From a bacterium (GTDB taxonomy: Bacteria > Elusimicrobiota > Elusimicrobia > UBA1565 > UBA9628): a DNA stretch of 64,000 nucleotides. A model generated the notes under the pieces. It was not told the origin of the DNA, made no database searches, and worked only from the letters and a program-made list of their open reading frames with translations. Position numbers and translations under genes: made by a program. Numbering within the stretch: position 1 is the stretch's first letter; every line of letters starts with the position of its first letter. The stretch lies in assembly GCA_021822495.1 (NCBI GenBank), contig JAKAQO010000003.1, positions 62,001 to 126,000 of the forward strand. Reading direction: 5' to 3'. Positions 52,689-62,188 of this stretch are shown here, piece by piece.

Positions 52689-53257
52689 CGAAAGAAACCA
52701 GTCCGCGATATCAACGGCGAACCATCGTCGTTAAGCGTTCGCTTCAATTTAAATATGTCGCCCTCATCTTTCTTACTTCTCTAGTCGCGGCTCTTTTGGC
52801 CGATTTTGACGTCTATTACACCGTGGCCAAATTGGCCCTCAGGGAAAATCCCGCGCTGGTGACCTCTATTTCGCATCTCTACATCATTTTCGGAATCAAA
52901 ATGTTTCTCTATCTGTTTCTTATTATCTTGACCGGAGTCTATATTTCTCACCGGTTCGCGGGCCCGGTGCACCGTTTTGAAAAAAGCGCCCAAATAGCGG
53001 CCTCTGGAGATTTAACCCACCGGGTGGCGCTCAGAACCGGAGATGAGCTTCATGAACTCCAGGAAGAATTCAACGCAATGATGTCGAGTCTTCAGAGCCT
53101 TATTCAAAAAGACCGCAATCTCGCGCAAAGATTATCTGAAAAGCTTGAGACCCTTGGGAAAAAAGTCGAGGGGCTAAACCCTCCGATTGAAATCAAAGAG
53201 GAACTCGACGCCCTCAGAATTGAATTAAATCATCTGACTCAATCTTTTAAAATTTAA
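52685..53257 (+). CDS. Membrane protein with HAMP domain, no output domain
   Basis: A 190-residue protein from a GTG overlapping the pfkA stop. Two membrane segments (FKYVALIFLTSLVAALLAD near 25-43 and IKMFLYLFLIILTGVYI near 75-95) flank a short periplasmic loop. A HAMP domain follows (RFAGPVHRFEKSAQIAASGDL, DELHELQEEFNAM) and a coiled coil ends the protein. It lacks kinase or methyl-accepting parts, so it must pass signals to another protein. Confidence 0.75.
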   Translation: MTKETSPRYQRRTIVVKRSLQFKYVALIFLTSLVAALLADFDVYYTVAKLALRENPALVTSISHLYIIFGIKMFLYLFLIILTGVYISHRFAGPVHRFEKSAQIAASGDLTHRVALRTGDELHELQEEFNAMMSSLQSLIQKDRNLAQRLSEKLETLGKKVEGLNPPIEIKEELDALRIELNHLTQSFKI

Positions 53258-54682
53258 ATGTGGGCACCTCTCAGTTTTAGGAACTTAGTCAAGACTCTTT
53301 TGTTTATTTTGGCTATTCTCTTAATTTCAAGATTTCTTTCAGCTGAAGATGAGTCGACCGCCACAGCAGTTCAACGACCCTCAGTTTTCTTAACTGAACC
53401 GGGCAATTTTTCAGACAAAGGAGAAAACGCGGCGAACTCATTAGGCTCCGAAGGCGGGGTTCTTGAGAGGACCTTGACGCTTAAGGACGCGGAAAGACTC
53501 GCCCTTCTCAACGATGCGACGGTCTTGTCCGCTGAACAAGATAAAATCGTCGCAAGAGAGAGGGTCCGGGAAGCGGGCTATTTGTTCTTGCCAGAAGTCG
53601 GGGTTCAGGCAAGCGCGACGAAATATAACGCTCTCTATCCCTTCGCCCTTCCCGCCGCAGGGAACGCGCTTTTATTCCCAAAAAATTCTCCGTACCTTGG
53701 AAACAATTTAAACACCATCATGTTCGGCGGGGCGTATATGAACATGAATCTTTATGAAGGCGGCAGAGGAGTCAATACTTACAAATTGGCTCAAGCCGCG
53801 CAAAAACAAGCCGACAGCCGTTATAAAGCGGCGCGGATGAACGCCATTCTCGCGGTCAAACGCTCTTTTTATCGCCTCTTATTGACGCAAAGAGAAAAAA
53901 AATTGGATCAAGAATATCTCTCTCAAGTCAAAAGCCTCCTTCAAAACGGAAATTTGGATTTATGGGGAAAACTTGAGGCCCAAACGCAATTAGCGCAAGC
54001 GGAAACGCAATACGCCAAAATCTCCCACAAACTGAGGCTTGAACGTCTCCAATTTCTTAAGAGTCTCAATCTCGAGCTGGACACCCCTTTTAAGATCGTC
54101 GGAAAAATTGAAACGCGCCCCGTCACCATCGATATTGAAAAAGCCGTTTTGTGGTCCTTGGAACTGCGTCCCGAGCTTCAATCCGAAACTTATAAGGCTC
54201 AAATGGACGCCATTTCCGTCAACCTGGCCCAATCGCGACGAACCCCGACGGTTTTCATCTCGGGAGACTACGATCTAATGACGCAAGATTTTCCCGTCAA
54301 TAAAAACAATTGGGACGCGACCTTGGGGCTCAAACTCCCCTTTGCCTATGACTATTGGAGTGAACTGACAAAAAAGCGCGCGCAACAAAGGCAAGGAGAC
54401 ATCAGCCGCGCAGAACTTCAAGATCAGGTGCGCCTTGAGGTTCGAGAAGCCTTTTCAGACCTTATGTTCTGGCAAAAGCAATATCCTATTCTCAACAGCG
54501 AATACGAAAAAATGGAGGGCCTGTATCACCAAGCTTCAAAAAACGCTGGAAAAACTCTTCTTAAAATCCGAGCTCTTTCCTCTTTGTTAGGAATTCAAAC
54601 CGCCTATTTAAAAGCCGTCACGCAGCATCTCTTGGCCAAAGCCAGACTCGAGCGGGCGGTTGGCCGAGAGATTACGCGGTGA
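53258..54682 (+). CDS. TolC-like outer-membrane efflux protein
   Basis: A 474-residue protein with a signal segment (LVKTLLFILAILLI, cleavage after FLSA) and two OEP repeats rich in long helices (DAERLALLNDATVLSAEQDKI, KLEAQTQLAQAETQYAK, EKAVLWSLELRPELQSE). It would form the outer-membrane channel of a tripartite exporter or a secretion system. Inner-membrane partners are not adjacent. Starts immediately after the HAMP gene stop and overlaps the patatin gene by four bases. Confidence 0.87.
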   Translation: MWAPLSFRNLVKTLLFILAILLISRFLSAEDESTATAVQRPSVFLTEPGNFSDKGENAANSLGSEGGVLERTLTLKDAERLALLNDATVLSAEQDKIVARERVREAGYLFLPEVGVQASATKYNALYPFALPAAGNALLFPKNSPYLGNNLNTIMFGGAYMNMNLYEGGRGVNTYKLAQAAQKQADSRYKAARMNAILAVKRSFYRLLLTQREKKLDQEYLSQVKSLLQNGNLDLWGKLEAQTQLAQAETQYAKISHKLRLERLQFLKSLNLELDTPFKIVGKIETRPVTIDIEKAVLWSLELRPELQSETYKAQMDAISVNLAQSRRTPTVFISGDYDLMTQDFPVNKNNWDATLGLKLPFAYDYWSELTKKRAQQRQGDISRAELQDQVRLEVREAFSDLMFWQKQYPILNSEYEKMEGLYHQASKNAGKTLLKIRALSSLLGIQTAYLKAVTQHLLAKARLERAVGREITR

Positions 54683-55665
54683 AACAATTCCCCCGCCCTC
54701 TTTCGAAAATCCTTTGGCTTTTAATCATCCTGTTTTGGCCGCCCCGCATTCATGCGGAAATGGATTTATCAGCCAACGCTGTTTTGCGCGATCATTTATG
54801 GAAAGATATCTCGGCCAAGCCCAAGGGCCAACGCCCCACGATTGGGCTGGTTCTTTCCGCCGGCGGAACCAGGGCTTCAGCCCATATCGGAGTCATCTCA
54901 ATCTTAAAGGAATCAGGATTTCCCATTGACGTCGTCGCTGGGACATCCATGGGGGCCATCATCGGCTCTCTCTATGCTGACGGCAAATCTCCAGATGAAC
55001 TCAGAAAATTGTCTCTTAAAATGGGCGCCGCGACCGGATCCAACATTAATCCTTGGACGTTGATAGAATACCTTTTCGCACAAAAATTATTTTCATCTAA
55101 AAAATTGGAACGATTTATCAAGAAAGAGCTCAAGGATAAACGCTTCGAACAGCTCCAAAAACCTTTCGCCTGCGTCGCCATGGACATCAATTCAGGAGAA
55201 GCCATTATTTTCCGCGAAGGCCGCGTTGCGCCGGCGGTCAGGGCCTCGATGAATCTTCCCGGCATTTTTAAACCCGTCGAATATCGGCACCGCTATCTTG
55301 TCGACGGGGCCATCGTCGATTATGTGCCGGTGGACGCCGCTAAACTTTTGGGAGCCCAGTGGATACTCGCCAGCGTCACGGAAGATGACTTTACGCGCGC
55401 AAGACCCGACAGCGTGCTTTCCAGCATGCAACAAGTGATTGATATTCGGGGCGCGGTCATTCTCGACACTCAAAAAAAAGCCGCGAACTTCTTAATTGAG
55501 CCCGCCGTGGGAAACGTTCCCTCCGCGGGCGGGACCACTCTCTACATGACTCCCACTCCCTGGATTATCGACCAAGGGAAGCTCGCGGCCAATCGGTTTT
55601 TGCATAAAGCGGAGCAATCCTACATTCTTTTTTCCATGCCTGCCATCGCCAAGGGATACTTATGA
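54679..55665 (+). CDS. Exported patatin-like phospholipase
   Basis: A 328-residue protein with an N-terminal signal (ILWLLIILFWPPRIHA). Patatin elements: oxyanion loop GLVLSAGGTRASAHIG, nucleophile GTSMG near residue 93, and catalytic Asp in LVDGAIVDYVPV. No translocating barrel is fused, unlike PlpD-type patatins, but the preceding gene is an outer-membrane channel. Acts on lipids outside the cytoplasm by inference. GTG start overlaps the TolC stop. Confidence 0.88.
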   Translation: MKQFPRPLSKILWLLIILFWPPRIHAEMDLSANAVLRDHLWKDISAKPKGQRPTIGLVLSAGGTRASAHIGVISILKESGFPIDVVAGTSMGAIIGSLYADGKSPDELRKLSLKMGAATGSNINPWTLIEYLFAQKLFSSKKLERFIKKELKDKRFEQLQKPFACVAMDINSGEAIIFREGRVAPAVRASMNLPGIFKPVEYRHRYLVDGAIVDYVPVDAAKLLGAQWILASVTEDDFTRARPDSVLSSMQQVIDIRGAVILDTQKKAANFLIEPAVGNVPSAGGTTLYMTPTPWIIDQGKLAANRFLHKAEQSYILFSMPAIAKGYL

Positions 55666-56612
55666 GAAAAATATTTTTAGCCCTCATTCTTCTAGGACCT
55701 TCGCTTCCCGCTCAAGCCTCTTGGAATATTTTCGCACCCCGCAAAGATCCCCTGGCCAAGGAAAAAGAATTATTCCAGGAAGGCCGCTACAAGGAAGTCA
55801 TCAAGGATTTGGGTCGCGACCAATTTCAGTATTACCGCGGAAAAAACCTTGCAAGGGCCTATTTCTATATCGGTCAAAGCTACGAATATACCGACCACCT
55901 TGGGCGAGCCCTTGGGTTTTACGAATTAGGAGTCAAACTTTTCCCCAACGACTTGCGTCTAGCCGCAGCCTTGGCTCTTCTCCTTCACCGGGCCGGGCTT
56001 GAGACTAACGCCGAACCGTTATTTAAAAAAATACTTCGCGCTCATCCCAACAACGCCGAGGCGCATTTGGGCCTCGCGGAAATCGACGCCAATCTTGGAT
56101 TTCTAAAGCGAAGCGTTCATCATTATCAAGCAACCCTCAAATCCGTCCCTGAAAACGCGGATATCTGGCGCCATTATGCGGAAGTTCTGATGCGATTAAG
56201 GCAATTCTTGGACGCAGAATTTGCCGCTAAAAAATCTCTTGCCCTAAACCCTGACCCAAAAACAGAAATGGATATCGCTTTCATTGAGCGCGATAAAGGA
56301 AATTTAGACCAAGCCCTTTCGCTCCTTGATTCACCCAATCTCAACAGCAAATACGGGGTCAAGGCGGAGCGCCTGAAAGGACTTTGGTTGTTGGAAGACA
56401 ATCAGGTCGCAAAAGCGATTTTAACGGCTAAAAACGTCCAAAGAGTTTCTCCTGATGACCCTATCGCTCATTGGATACTGGCGCAAGCCGCCTTAAACCG
56501 TGGACAAATATCAAAAGCGAAAAAAGAACTTGGGCTTATCCAAAATTCTCAAAAACATTCTTTTGTTTATAAAGCCGCTCAAGCCTTCCTCCAATCTATT
56601 CCCCAGTATTAA
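55662..56612 (+). CDS. Exported TPR protein
   Basis: A 316-residue protein with a signal peptide (IFLALILLGPSLP, cleavage after AQA). About seven TPR-like helix pairs follow (ARAYFYIGQSYEYTDHLGRALGFY, NNAEAHLGLAEIDANLGFL, PDDPIAHWILAQAALNRGQ). Four-base overlap with the patatin gene. It probably scaffolds the TolC/patatin set; no specific family. Confidence 0.8.
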   Translation: MRKIFLALILLGPSLPAQASWNIFAPRKDPLAKEKELFQEGRYKEVIKDLGRDQFQYYRGKNLARAYFYIGQSYEYTDHLGRALGFYELGVKLFPNDLRLAAALALLLHRAGLETNAEPLFKKILRAHPNNAEAHLGLAEIDANLGFLKRSVHHYQATLKSVPENADIWRHYAEVLMRLRQFLDAEFAAKKSLALNPDPKTEMDIAFIERDKGNLDQALSLLDSPNLNSKYGVKAERLKGLWLLEDNQVAKAILTAKNVQRVSPDDPIAHWILAQAALNRGQISKAKKELGLIQNSQKHSFVYKAAQAFLQSIPQY

Positions 56613-56618
56613 CGCTCT

Positions 56619-56662
56619 TAGGCCCTCCCAGAGAAAGAAGCATAGGTCGGTTTTGCTACAAT
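56619..56662 (+). promoter_or_regulatory. Half GGCC-box promoter of ahcY
   Basis: TAGGCC (56619-56624) lies in the distal half-site position, with the centre 30 nt before TACAAT (56657-56662). The proximal half is degenerate (CAGAGA). A leader with AAAGGAGAAA precedes the ATG at 56691. Confidence 0.45.
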
Positions 56663-56690
56663 AGGGTGATTAGAAACAAAGGAGAAATTT

Positions 56691-58004
56691 ATGCCAACCG
56701 CCGCCATGGACTACAAAGTTAAAGATATCACGCTTGCCGACTGGGGAAGAAAAGAAATCGCTTTAGCCGAGGCGGAAATGCCCGGACTTATGGCTTTACG
56801 GGCGGAATTTCGCGGAAAAAAGCCGCTCCAAGGCGCCCGAATCGCGGGATGCCTTCACATGACGATTGAAACCGCGGTCTTGATTGAAACCTTGATTCAA
56901 CTGGGGGCGGAAGTCCGCTGGAGTTCCTGCAACATTTTCTCAACCCAAGACCACGCCGCCGCTGCCATCGCCCAAGCCGGGATTCCCGTCTTTGCTTGGA
57001 AAGGAGAGACCCTTGAGGAATACGATTGGTGCATCGAGCAAACTCTGCAATTTGAAGGAAATCTCGGCCCCAATATTTTGCTTGATGACGGCGGGGATCT
57101 CACGAACATGATTCACGACAAGTATCCGGCTCTTTTAAAAGATATCGTTGGCTTGTCCGAGGAAACGACAACTGGAGTCCATCGCCTTTACCAACGGGAA
57201 GCCCAAGGAAAACTCAAGGTTCCGGCTATCAACGTTAATGATTCCTGCACTAAATCCAAATTCGACAATCTCTACGGCTGCCGCGAATCACTACTTGACG
57301 GAATTAAACGCGCAACTGACGTCATGATCGCCGGAAAAATCGCGGTCGTCTGCGGATACGGGGATGTCGGCAAGGGTTGCGCGCAATCTTTTAAAGGAAT
57401 GGGCGCCCGGGTTTTTGTCACTGAAATCGATCCTATTACCGCTCTTCAAGCCTCGATGGAAGGCGTTTCCGTCATTACGATGGATGAAGCCGCCTCCATC
57501 GGAGATATTTTCGTCACCGCCACGGGTTGCTGTGATGTCATTACTCGCAAACACATGGACATGATGAAATCTCACGCCATTGTCTGCAACATCGGCCACT
57601 TTGACCTTGAAATTGACGTCGCTTCCCTCATGAATGACAAAAAAATCCGCAGAACGACTATTAAACCCCAGGTCGATCAATTCACCTGGCCGGACGGCAA
57701 GGTTCTGATTGTTTTGGCGGAAGGACGTCTGGTCAACCTTGGTTGCGCCTCCGGACACCCGTCCTTTGTCATGAGCATTTCTTTTTCCAACCAAGTTCTC
57801 GCCCAATTGGAACTTTGGACCAACCGCGAAACCAAAAAATATGAAAACAAGGTTTACACCTTGCCCAAACTTTTGGATGAGCGAGTCGCTCGAATTCATT
57901 TAGACAAACTTGGCGCTCACTTGACGCAGCTCAACCAAAAGCAAGCGGAATATTTGGGGATTAATCCCAAAGGACCCTATAAAGCGGAAAATTACCGCTA
58001 CTAA
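56691..58004 (+). CDS. ahcY: Adenosylhomocysteinase
   Basis: A 437-residue NAD enzyme that splits S-adenosylhomocysteine to homocysteine and adenosine. Family blocks: [57 protein letters not shown] loop [12 protein letters not shown] (about 222), [10 protein letters not shown], and C-terminal [20 protein letters not shown] ending in YRY. Complete. Followed after 3 bases by the desaturase. Confidence 0.98.
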   Translation: MPTAAMDYKVKDITLADWGRKEIALAEAEMPGLMALRAEFRGKKPLQGARIAGCLHMTIETAVLIETLIQLGAEVRWSSCNIFSTQDHAAAAIAQAGIPVFAWKGETLEEYDWCIEQTLQFEGNLGPNILLDDGGDLTNMIHDKYPALLKDIVGLSEETTTGVHRLYQREAQGKLKVPAINVNDSCTKSKFDNLYGCRESLLDGIKRATDVMIAGKIAVVCGYGDVGKGCAQSFKGMGARVFVTEIDPITALQASMEGVSVITMDEAASIGDIFVTATGCCDVITRKHMDMMKSHAIVCNIGHFDLEIDVASLMNDKKIRRTTIKPQVDQFTWPDGKVLIVLAEGRLVNLGCASGHPSFVMSISFSNQVLAQLELWTNRETKKYENKVYTLPKLLDERVARIHLDKLGAHLTQLNQKQAEYLGINPKGPYKAENYRY

Positions 58005-58007
58005 AAC

Positions 58008-59204
58008 GTGGATATACCCGCAGACAAGCCAAAAAGAAAAATTAACTATCTCAATCTCTTTTGGCTGACTTCGACTCCCATTGCGGCTGCCATCGGCGTA
58101 ACTTGGTATTGGGTTCACAATGGTTTCCCGTGGGCCAATTTACTGGTCTTTACCCTCATGTATTTGGCGACCGGGCTTTCGATTACCGCCGGATATCACC
58201 GTTACTATTCTCACCGAAGTTACGAGTGCGGAAAAGTTCTCCAACTTTTTTATCTCATCTTTGGCGCTGCCGCCGCGCAAAATTCCGTCCTCAACTGGGC
58301 TTGCGACCACCGCGATCATCACCGATATGTGGACGGCGAAAAAGACCCGTATAATATCGGAAAAGGATTTTTTTACGCCCACATGGGCTGGATTCTCTAT
58401 TCCGACCCTTACGCGAATGAAAGAAAGAAGAACGCGCCGGACCTATTAAAAGACCCCTTCGTTCTCTGGCAAGACCGCTGGTACCCTTTTTTAGTCGTCG
58501 CCGTTTCTTTTGGACTGCCGACTTTTTTGGGGCTGCTTTTGGGGCATCCCCTCGGCGGTTTTTTATGGGGCGGGCTTTTTAGGATGGTCGTCGTCCATCA
58601 CATGACTTTCCTCATTAATTCCGCGGCCCATGTTTGGGGCGGCAAACCCTATTCCATGAATAATTCCGCCCGGGACAACTGGATATTAGCCCCATTAACC
58701 TTCGGAGAAGGCTATCACAATTTTCACCACAAATTTCCGGCGGATTGGAGAAATGGAATCCGTTGGCATCAGTTTGACCTCACCAAGTGGTGGTTGTGGA
58801 TTACTCAAGCGCTGGGGCTAACCTCAAAACTTAAGAGCGTCCCGGAGCCCTTGATTCTCAAAGCCCGCCTGGACGTCGAGATGGAAAAAGCGAAACAAAA
58901 GCTCGCCTCAAACTCAACCATTCGAGAAAAAGCCCAGGAAGCCCTCGATCGCGGCCGCCAACGTTTTTTATCGGCGATGGAACGTTATCAAAAAGCCAAG
59001 ACCGATTATTCCAGGGCTAAACGCTATTGGTCGGCGGCCATGCGCCGAGAAATTCGCAATGATATTCGCCAATATTCAAAGGAACTCGCCGCCGCGCGAC
59101 AAGCCTGGGGGCAAGCCATGCGGCTCGTCAACGGATTTTCCTATTCCGGCGCAAAAAATATGGTGTTTCTAACCGCCTTGGCCGATATTTTTAGATCTCG
59201 TTGA
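58008..59204 (+). CDS. Acyl-CoA/lipid delta-9 desaturase with coiled-coil tail
   Basis: A 398-residue membrane di-iron enzyme that puts a double bond into a fatty-acyl chain. His boxes: HRYYSH (64-69), HRDHH (101-105) and HNFHH (about 238-242), with helices around 20-60 and 170-215. The last 110 residues (MEKAKQKLASNS onward) are a charged coiled coil not normally present. GTG start, three bases after ahcY. Redox partner is not in the window. Confidence 0.9.
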   Translation: MDIPADKPKRKINYLNLFWLTSTPIAAAIGVTWYWVHNGFPWANLLVFTLMYLATGLSITAGYHRYYSHRSYECGKVLQLFYLIFGAAAAQNSVLNWACDHRDHHRYVDGEKDPYNIGKGFFYAHMGWILYSDPYANERKKNAPDLLKDPFVLWQDRWYPFLVVAVSFGLPTFLGLLLGHPLGGFLWGGLFRMVVVHHMTFLINSAAHVWGGKPYSMNNSARDNWILAPLTFGEGYHNFHHKFPADWRNGIRWHQFDLTKWWLWITQALGLTSKLKSVPEPLILKARLDVEMEKAKQKLASNSTIREKAQEALDRGRQRFLSAMERYQKAKTDYSRAKRYWSAAMRREIRNDIRQYSKELAAARQAWGQAMRLVNGFSYSGAKNMVFLTALADIFRSR

Positions 59205-59225
59205 AAAATTCAAGGCAAATTTTGC

Positions 59226-59231
59226 TACCAT
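59226..59231 (+). promoter_or_regulatory. -10 of the barrel-protein gene
   Basis: TACCAT at 59226-59231, 6 nt before the ATG at 59238; no ribosome site. Confidence 0.45.
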
Positions 59232-59237
59232 TTCGCC

Positions 59238-59972
59238 ATGAGAATAAAACTAAGGCTTTCCGTCTTGTCGCTGGTCCTCTTAATACCGTTATCGTCTTGG
59301 GCGGGACCCTTTAACCAATTTTCTTCCCTAATCCAATCCCAAGCCTTAAAACCCTTCGCTCTCGATATTGGAGGCGTCTTGGGCGGCGCCGAGTTTGATC
59401 CCACTCCCCCGACCGGATTTCCCGGCGCTTCCGTCCAAATGGTCGGCGTCATGCAAACGACCCCTAATTCCAACGATATCGTGCTTAAAGATAACGGCGT
59501 CAAGGAATTTGGTCTTCCCATGCTTCAGGCGACTGTCGGGCTTCCCTTTCACTTGGACGTCGTCGCGCATGGCTTTAGTTACGATGGAGCGACGGTATTA
59601 GGCGGCGGACTCCGCTACGGACTTTTTACGCCTTCGCGCCTTCTTCTTTTTCTGCCAACCGTTGAACTCTCGGCCATGGGAGACGTCATTAATGACAGCG
59701 CATTTTCAATGACCCATTTATCCGCGGATGCCAGCGCCATTTGGAGGCTCCCCATCATTCAACCTTTTCTCGGAGTAGGCTTTGATGACACAAAAGCCAC
59801 CATTGATTCAGCCCAACTTGTCGGGCTCAACGGCCTTTCCGCCACGGCCACGGGCTCCCGCTTAGCCGCCGGAATCGATTTTACCGCGATTCCTTTTGTG
59901 ACTCTCCGCGCGGCCTACATGGTTTTCCACGGAATATCAGGCGGAGAACTCACCGCCGGCGTCGGATTTTAA
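59238..59972 (+). CDS. Exported protein, probable small outer-membrane barrel
   Basis: A 244-residue protein with a signal peptide (LSVLSLVLLIPLSSWA). Glycine-rich amphipathic strands (FHLDVVAHGFSYDGATVLGGGLRYGLF, RLAAGIDFTAIPFVTLRAAYMVF) end with VGF, a terminal Phe typical of barrels. No family recognised. Its stop overlaps the stop of the convergent 739-residue protein gene by four bases. Confidence 0.6.
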   Translation: MRIKLRLSVLSLVLLIPLSSWAGPFNQFSSLIQSQALKPFALDIGGVLGGAEFDPTPPTGFPGASVQMVGVMQTTPNSNDIVLKDNGVKEFGLPMLQATVGLPFHLDVVAHGFSYDGATVLGGGLRYGLFTPSRLLLFLPTVELSAMGDVINDSAFSMTHLSADASAIWRLPIIQPFLGVGFDDTKATIDSAQLVGLNGLSATATGSRLAAGIDFTAIPFVTLRAAYMVFHGISGGELTAGVGF

Positions 59973-62188
59973 TCATTCAGCGGAGTCGGCGGCATAAACG
60001 CGCGCTCAACTGCGCTCACCGCACGCAAGGACGCGGCGCTTAGAAGTCCCTGATTAAAAAGATAACGTTTGGTCGGGTTTGATGAATCCGTTTTTTTCTT
60101 ATCTACATGGAAAAAAAGGTCCGCCGCCACCCCGTTTTGAGGCGCAAGCCTTAAAAGAATACGCATCACCCCTCCGTAACCCGAATACGACTCAAACCAA
60201 TGAGAACTCCCGTCCAAGACATTGAGAAATTCCTTGGATTGCTGCTGCGGAGAAAGGCTTCTGATTTCTTTTAAATCAGAAATTAAAAGATGAACCTGAT
60301 GAGCAAGTCCCCTAGCCCAGGACAAGACCATCTCCAATCTTTTCCGAGTCGGATCGAATAAATTGAGTTCATCAAGGTGCCGGGCAAACGCGCGTTTAAA
60401 ATGGAGCGCCCCGTCTTCTGAAATCCGCGAATATTTAAGAGCATAGTCAAAAACCGCCCGGTCGCTCCCGGACAGAGACAATTGAAACGCGCGAAAAACC
60501 GCGGATGCCGAGGCGGACACAATTTGATGAATCGCCTGCGAAGTCAATATAACGCTTAACTCCACATATCCCTTATGTTCGGAACCCTGGGTTAATTTTT
60601 CAAGTTCTTCAGGAATTTTTGTTTCCGTCCCGACTTTCTCCCCAAGAGAGCCGATTGAGCCCATCAAGGAATTAATGCGGGACAGTTCCTGGTGGATGTC
60701 TCCAAGCCTCAAAATACCGGTTTCCCGGTTATAGACAACCAGCTGTTCGGCTTTTGTTTTCGTGCGAGCGTTGGGTTTAAGAAGAATCATGGACTGCACG
60801 CTTTGACTTCGATTATGCCGAAGAGACGAACCCATAATTGGCGGCTTAAAAAATCCCCAGTTTGATTGTCTCTGGGACTTATAAGAATAAAACTCAAATC
60901 CTTTCGGCGCGACAATCACGTAATGATCCGCGTTGTGAGCGACGGAACCGCTGTAATTGAAAAGAAACGGAATGGAAAAATTGAGAGTTTTAAGACTGTC
61001 TTTATAACTGTCCAACCCCGACAAGGATTCCGGCACGCGCAGATTCTGAGTATGTTTTTGCCTTAAAGCCTGAAGCGTCTTCTGAACGTCTTTGTCTTCC
61101 GCACCATTTTTCCATGTCGTCATTAAATCCTTCATTGCGGCCAAAACGCCCAAATCTCCCTTTAACAATTTCGCCAAATTTCGCATTTCTTCTTGATTGT
61201 CGGGGTCCAAGCGGTATTCCAGGAAGATTTGTCGGCCGCGCTGGCCTGACATTAAAACCGCAATCTGAGCCGCAAGATAATCATCCACCTCCCGGGTCAA
61301 CAGTTTTAAGACGGGGTTAGAAATAATATTGGGAAGCATTCCTGAAAGCAGAGACTCAATTCCTGGAGTTCCTATATCAGTCGCCGGAATGGGGCCGATG
61401 ACGGCTCCGCCAGAAGCGTTGACCGCGCTAAACTGGTCGAAGTGAATTTTAAGACGCAAATCATGCTGGCCTTTTCTAAAAAGAGTCACGGTTGGATCGG
61501 CAGTTTTAGAAAGTCCAATCGCGAAATACGTCGAAAAAGGGGCGACAGCCAGGGGAGTCGTCACGACCTGGGCCGCATCCAAGGGTTCAAAAGAGATTTG
61601 ATAGACGAGGGGAATTTCCCATAATTCCCCTACTTCCATTTTTGAAATTCTCCGGGCGTTCAAGGGAAGAACTGTTTTAAAATCCAAGACATTGAGCAGC
61701 CGCTTCATTTGACTGCAGGAGTTGGCCGTATGAAGAGGCCTTGTGACAATCGTTTGCCCGTCAACCGAAACTCCTCCATAAACCCCCAGGGCCCTTTGAG
61801 TCGCGCCCGCAATTTTTTTAAGAACGGTTTGGGCATATCCAGTCTGGAATTTAACTTCAAGAGTGTCGTTTAAGGCCAGGCTTCCATCTGGATAGCGAAG
61901 GAACTGTCTTGTCCCTGAGAAAGTTCCGCCCACAAGCGCGCTTCCCCGGCCCATCTGGGCGAAAAAATCCTGACTCAACGGAACAATTAGTGGAAGGCGG
62001 TCGCACCATTGATCCATTCCCTGATTCTGGAATTGATTGCCGAAAGTAATCCGGTCGACCGTCGCCGGATTATACTTTGAATAGCCTCCTGCGGGATCGG
62101 CAGGAACCCAGCCGGAAGCGGAAGAGTCCGCATAAACAGAAGGAGAAATGAGCATTCCCCCCCAAAAAAGCCAGATTAATAATTTCAT
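59969..62188 (-). CDS. Large exported protein of unknown function
   Basis: A 739-residue protein with a signal peptide (LLIWLFWGGMLISPSVYA). No domain is recognised. It has mixed alpha/beta content, a strand-rich first half (about 25-300) and a helical second half with segments such as QVHLLISDLKEIRSL. One Cys pair (Cys42 and one near 160) could form a disulphide in the periplasm. Its ATG overlaps the stop of the kinase-like gene (ATGA), so the two are translated together and probably work together; it could be that kinase's substrate or anchor. Confidence 0.7.
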   Translation of the reverse strand: MKLLIWLFWGGMLISPSVYADSSASGWVPADPAGGYSKYNPATVDRITFGNQFQNQGMDQWCDRLPLIVPLSQDFFAQMGRGSALVGGTFSGTRQFLRYPDGSLALNDTLEVKFQTGYAQTVLKKIAGATQRALGVYGGVSVDGQTIVTRPLHTANSCSQMKRLLNVLDFKTVLPLNARRISKMEVGELWEIPLVYQISFEPLDAAQVVTTPLAVAPFSTYFAIGLSKTADPTVTLFRKGQHDLRLKIHFDQFSAVNASGGAVIGPIPATDIGTPGIESLLSGMLPNIISNPVLKLLTREVDDYLAAQIAVLMSGQRGRQIFLEYRLDPDNQEEMRNLAKLLKGDLGVLAAMKDLMTTWKNGAEDKDVQKTLQALRQKHTQNLRVPESLSGLDSYKDSLKTLNFSIPFLFNYSGSVAHNADHYVIVAPKGFEFYSYKSQRQSNWGFFKPPIMGSSLRHNRSQSVQSMILLKPNARTKTKAEQLVVYNRETGILRLGDIHQELSRINSLMGSIGSLGEKVGTETKIPEELEKLTQGSEHKGYVELSVILTSQAIHQIVSASASAVFRAFQLSLSGSDRAVFDYALKYSRISEDGALHFKRAFARHLDELNLFDPTRKRLEMVLSWARGLAHQVHLLISDLKEIRSLSPQQQSKEFLNVLDGSSHWFESYSGYGGVMRILLRLAPQNGVAADLFFHVDKKKTDSSNPTKRYLFNQGLLSAASLRAVSAVERAFMPPTPLND

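Noticed and set aside
57291-57899. 202-codon antisense frame inside ahcY
   Set aside because: It is the complement of a highly conserved enzyme gene with no independent support.
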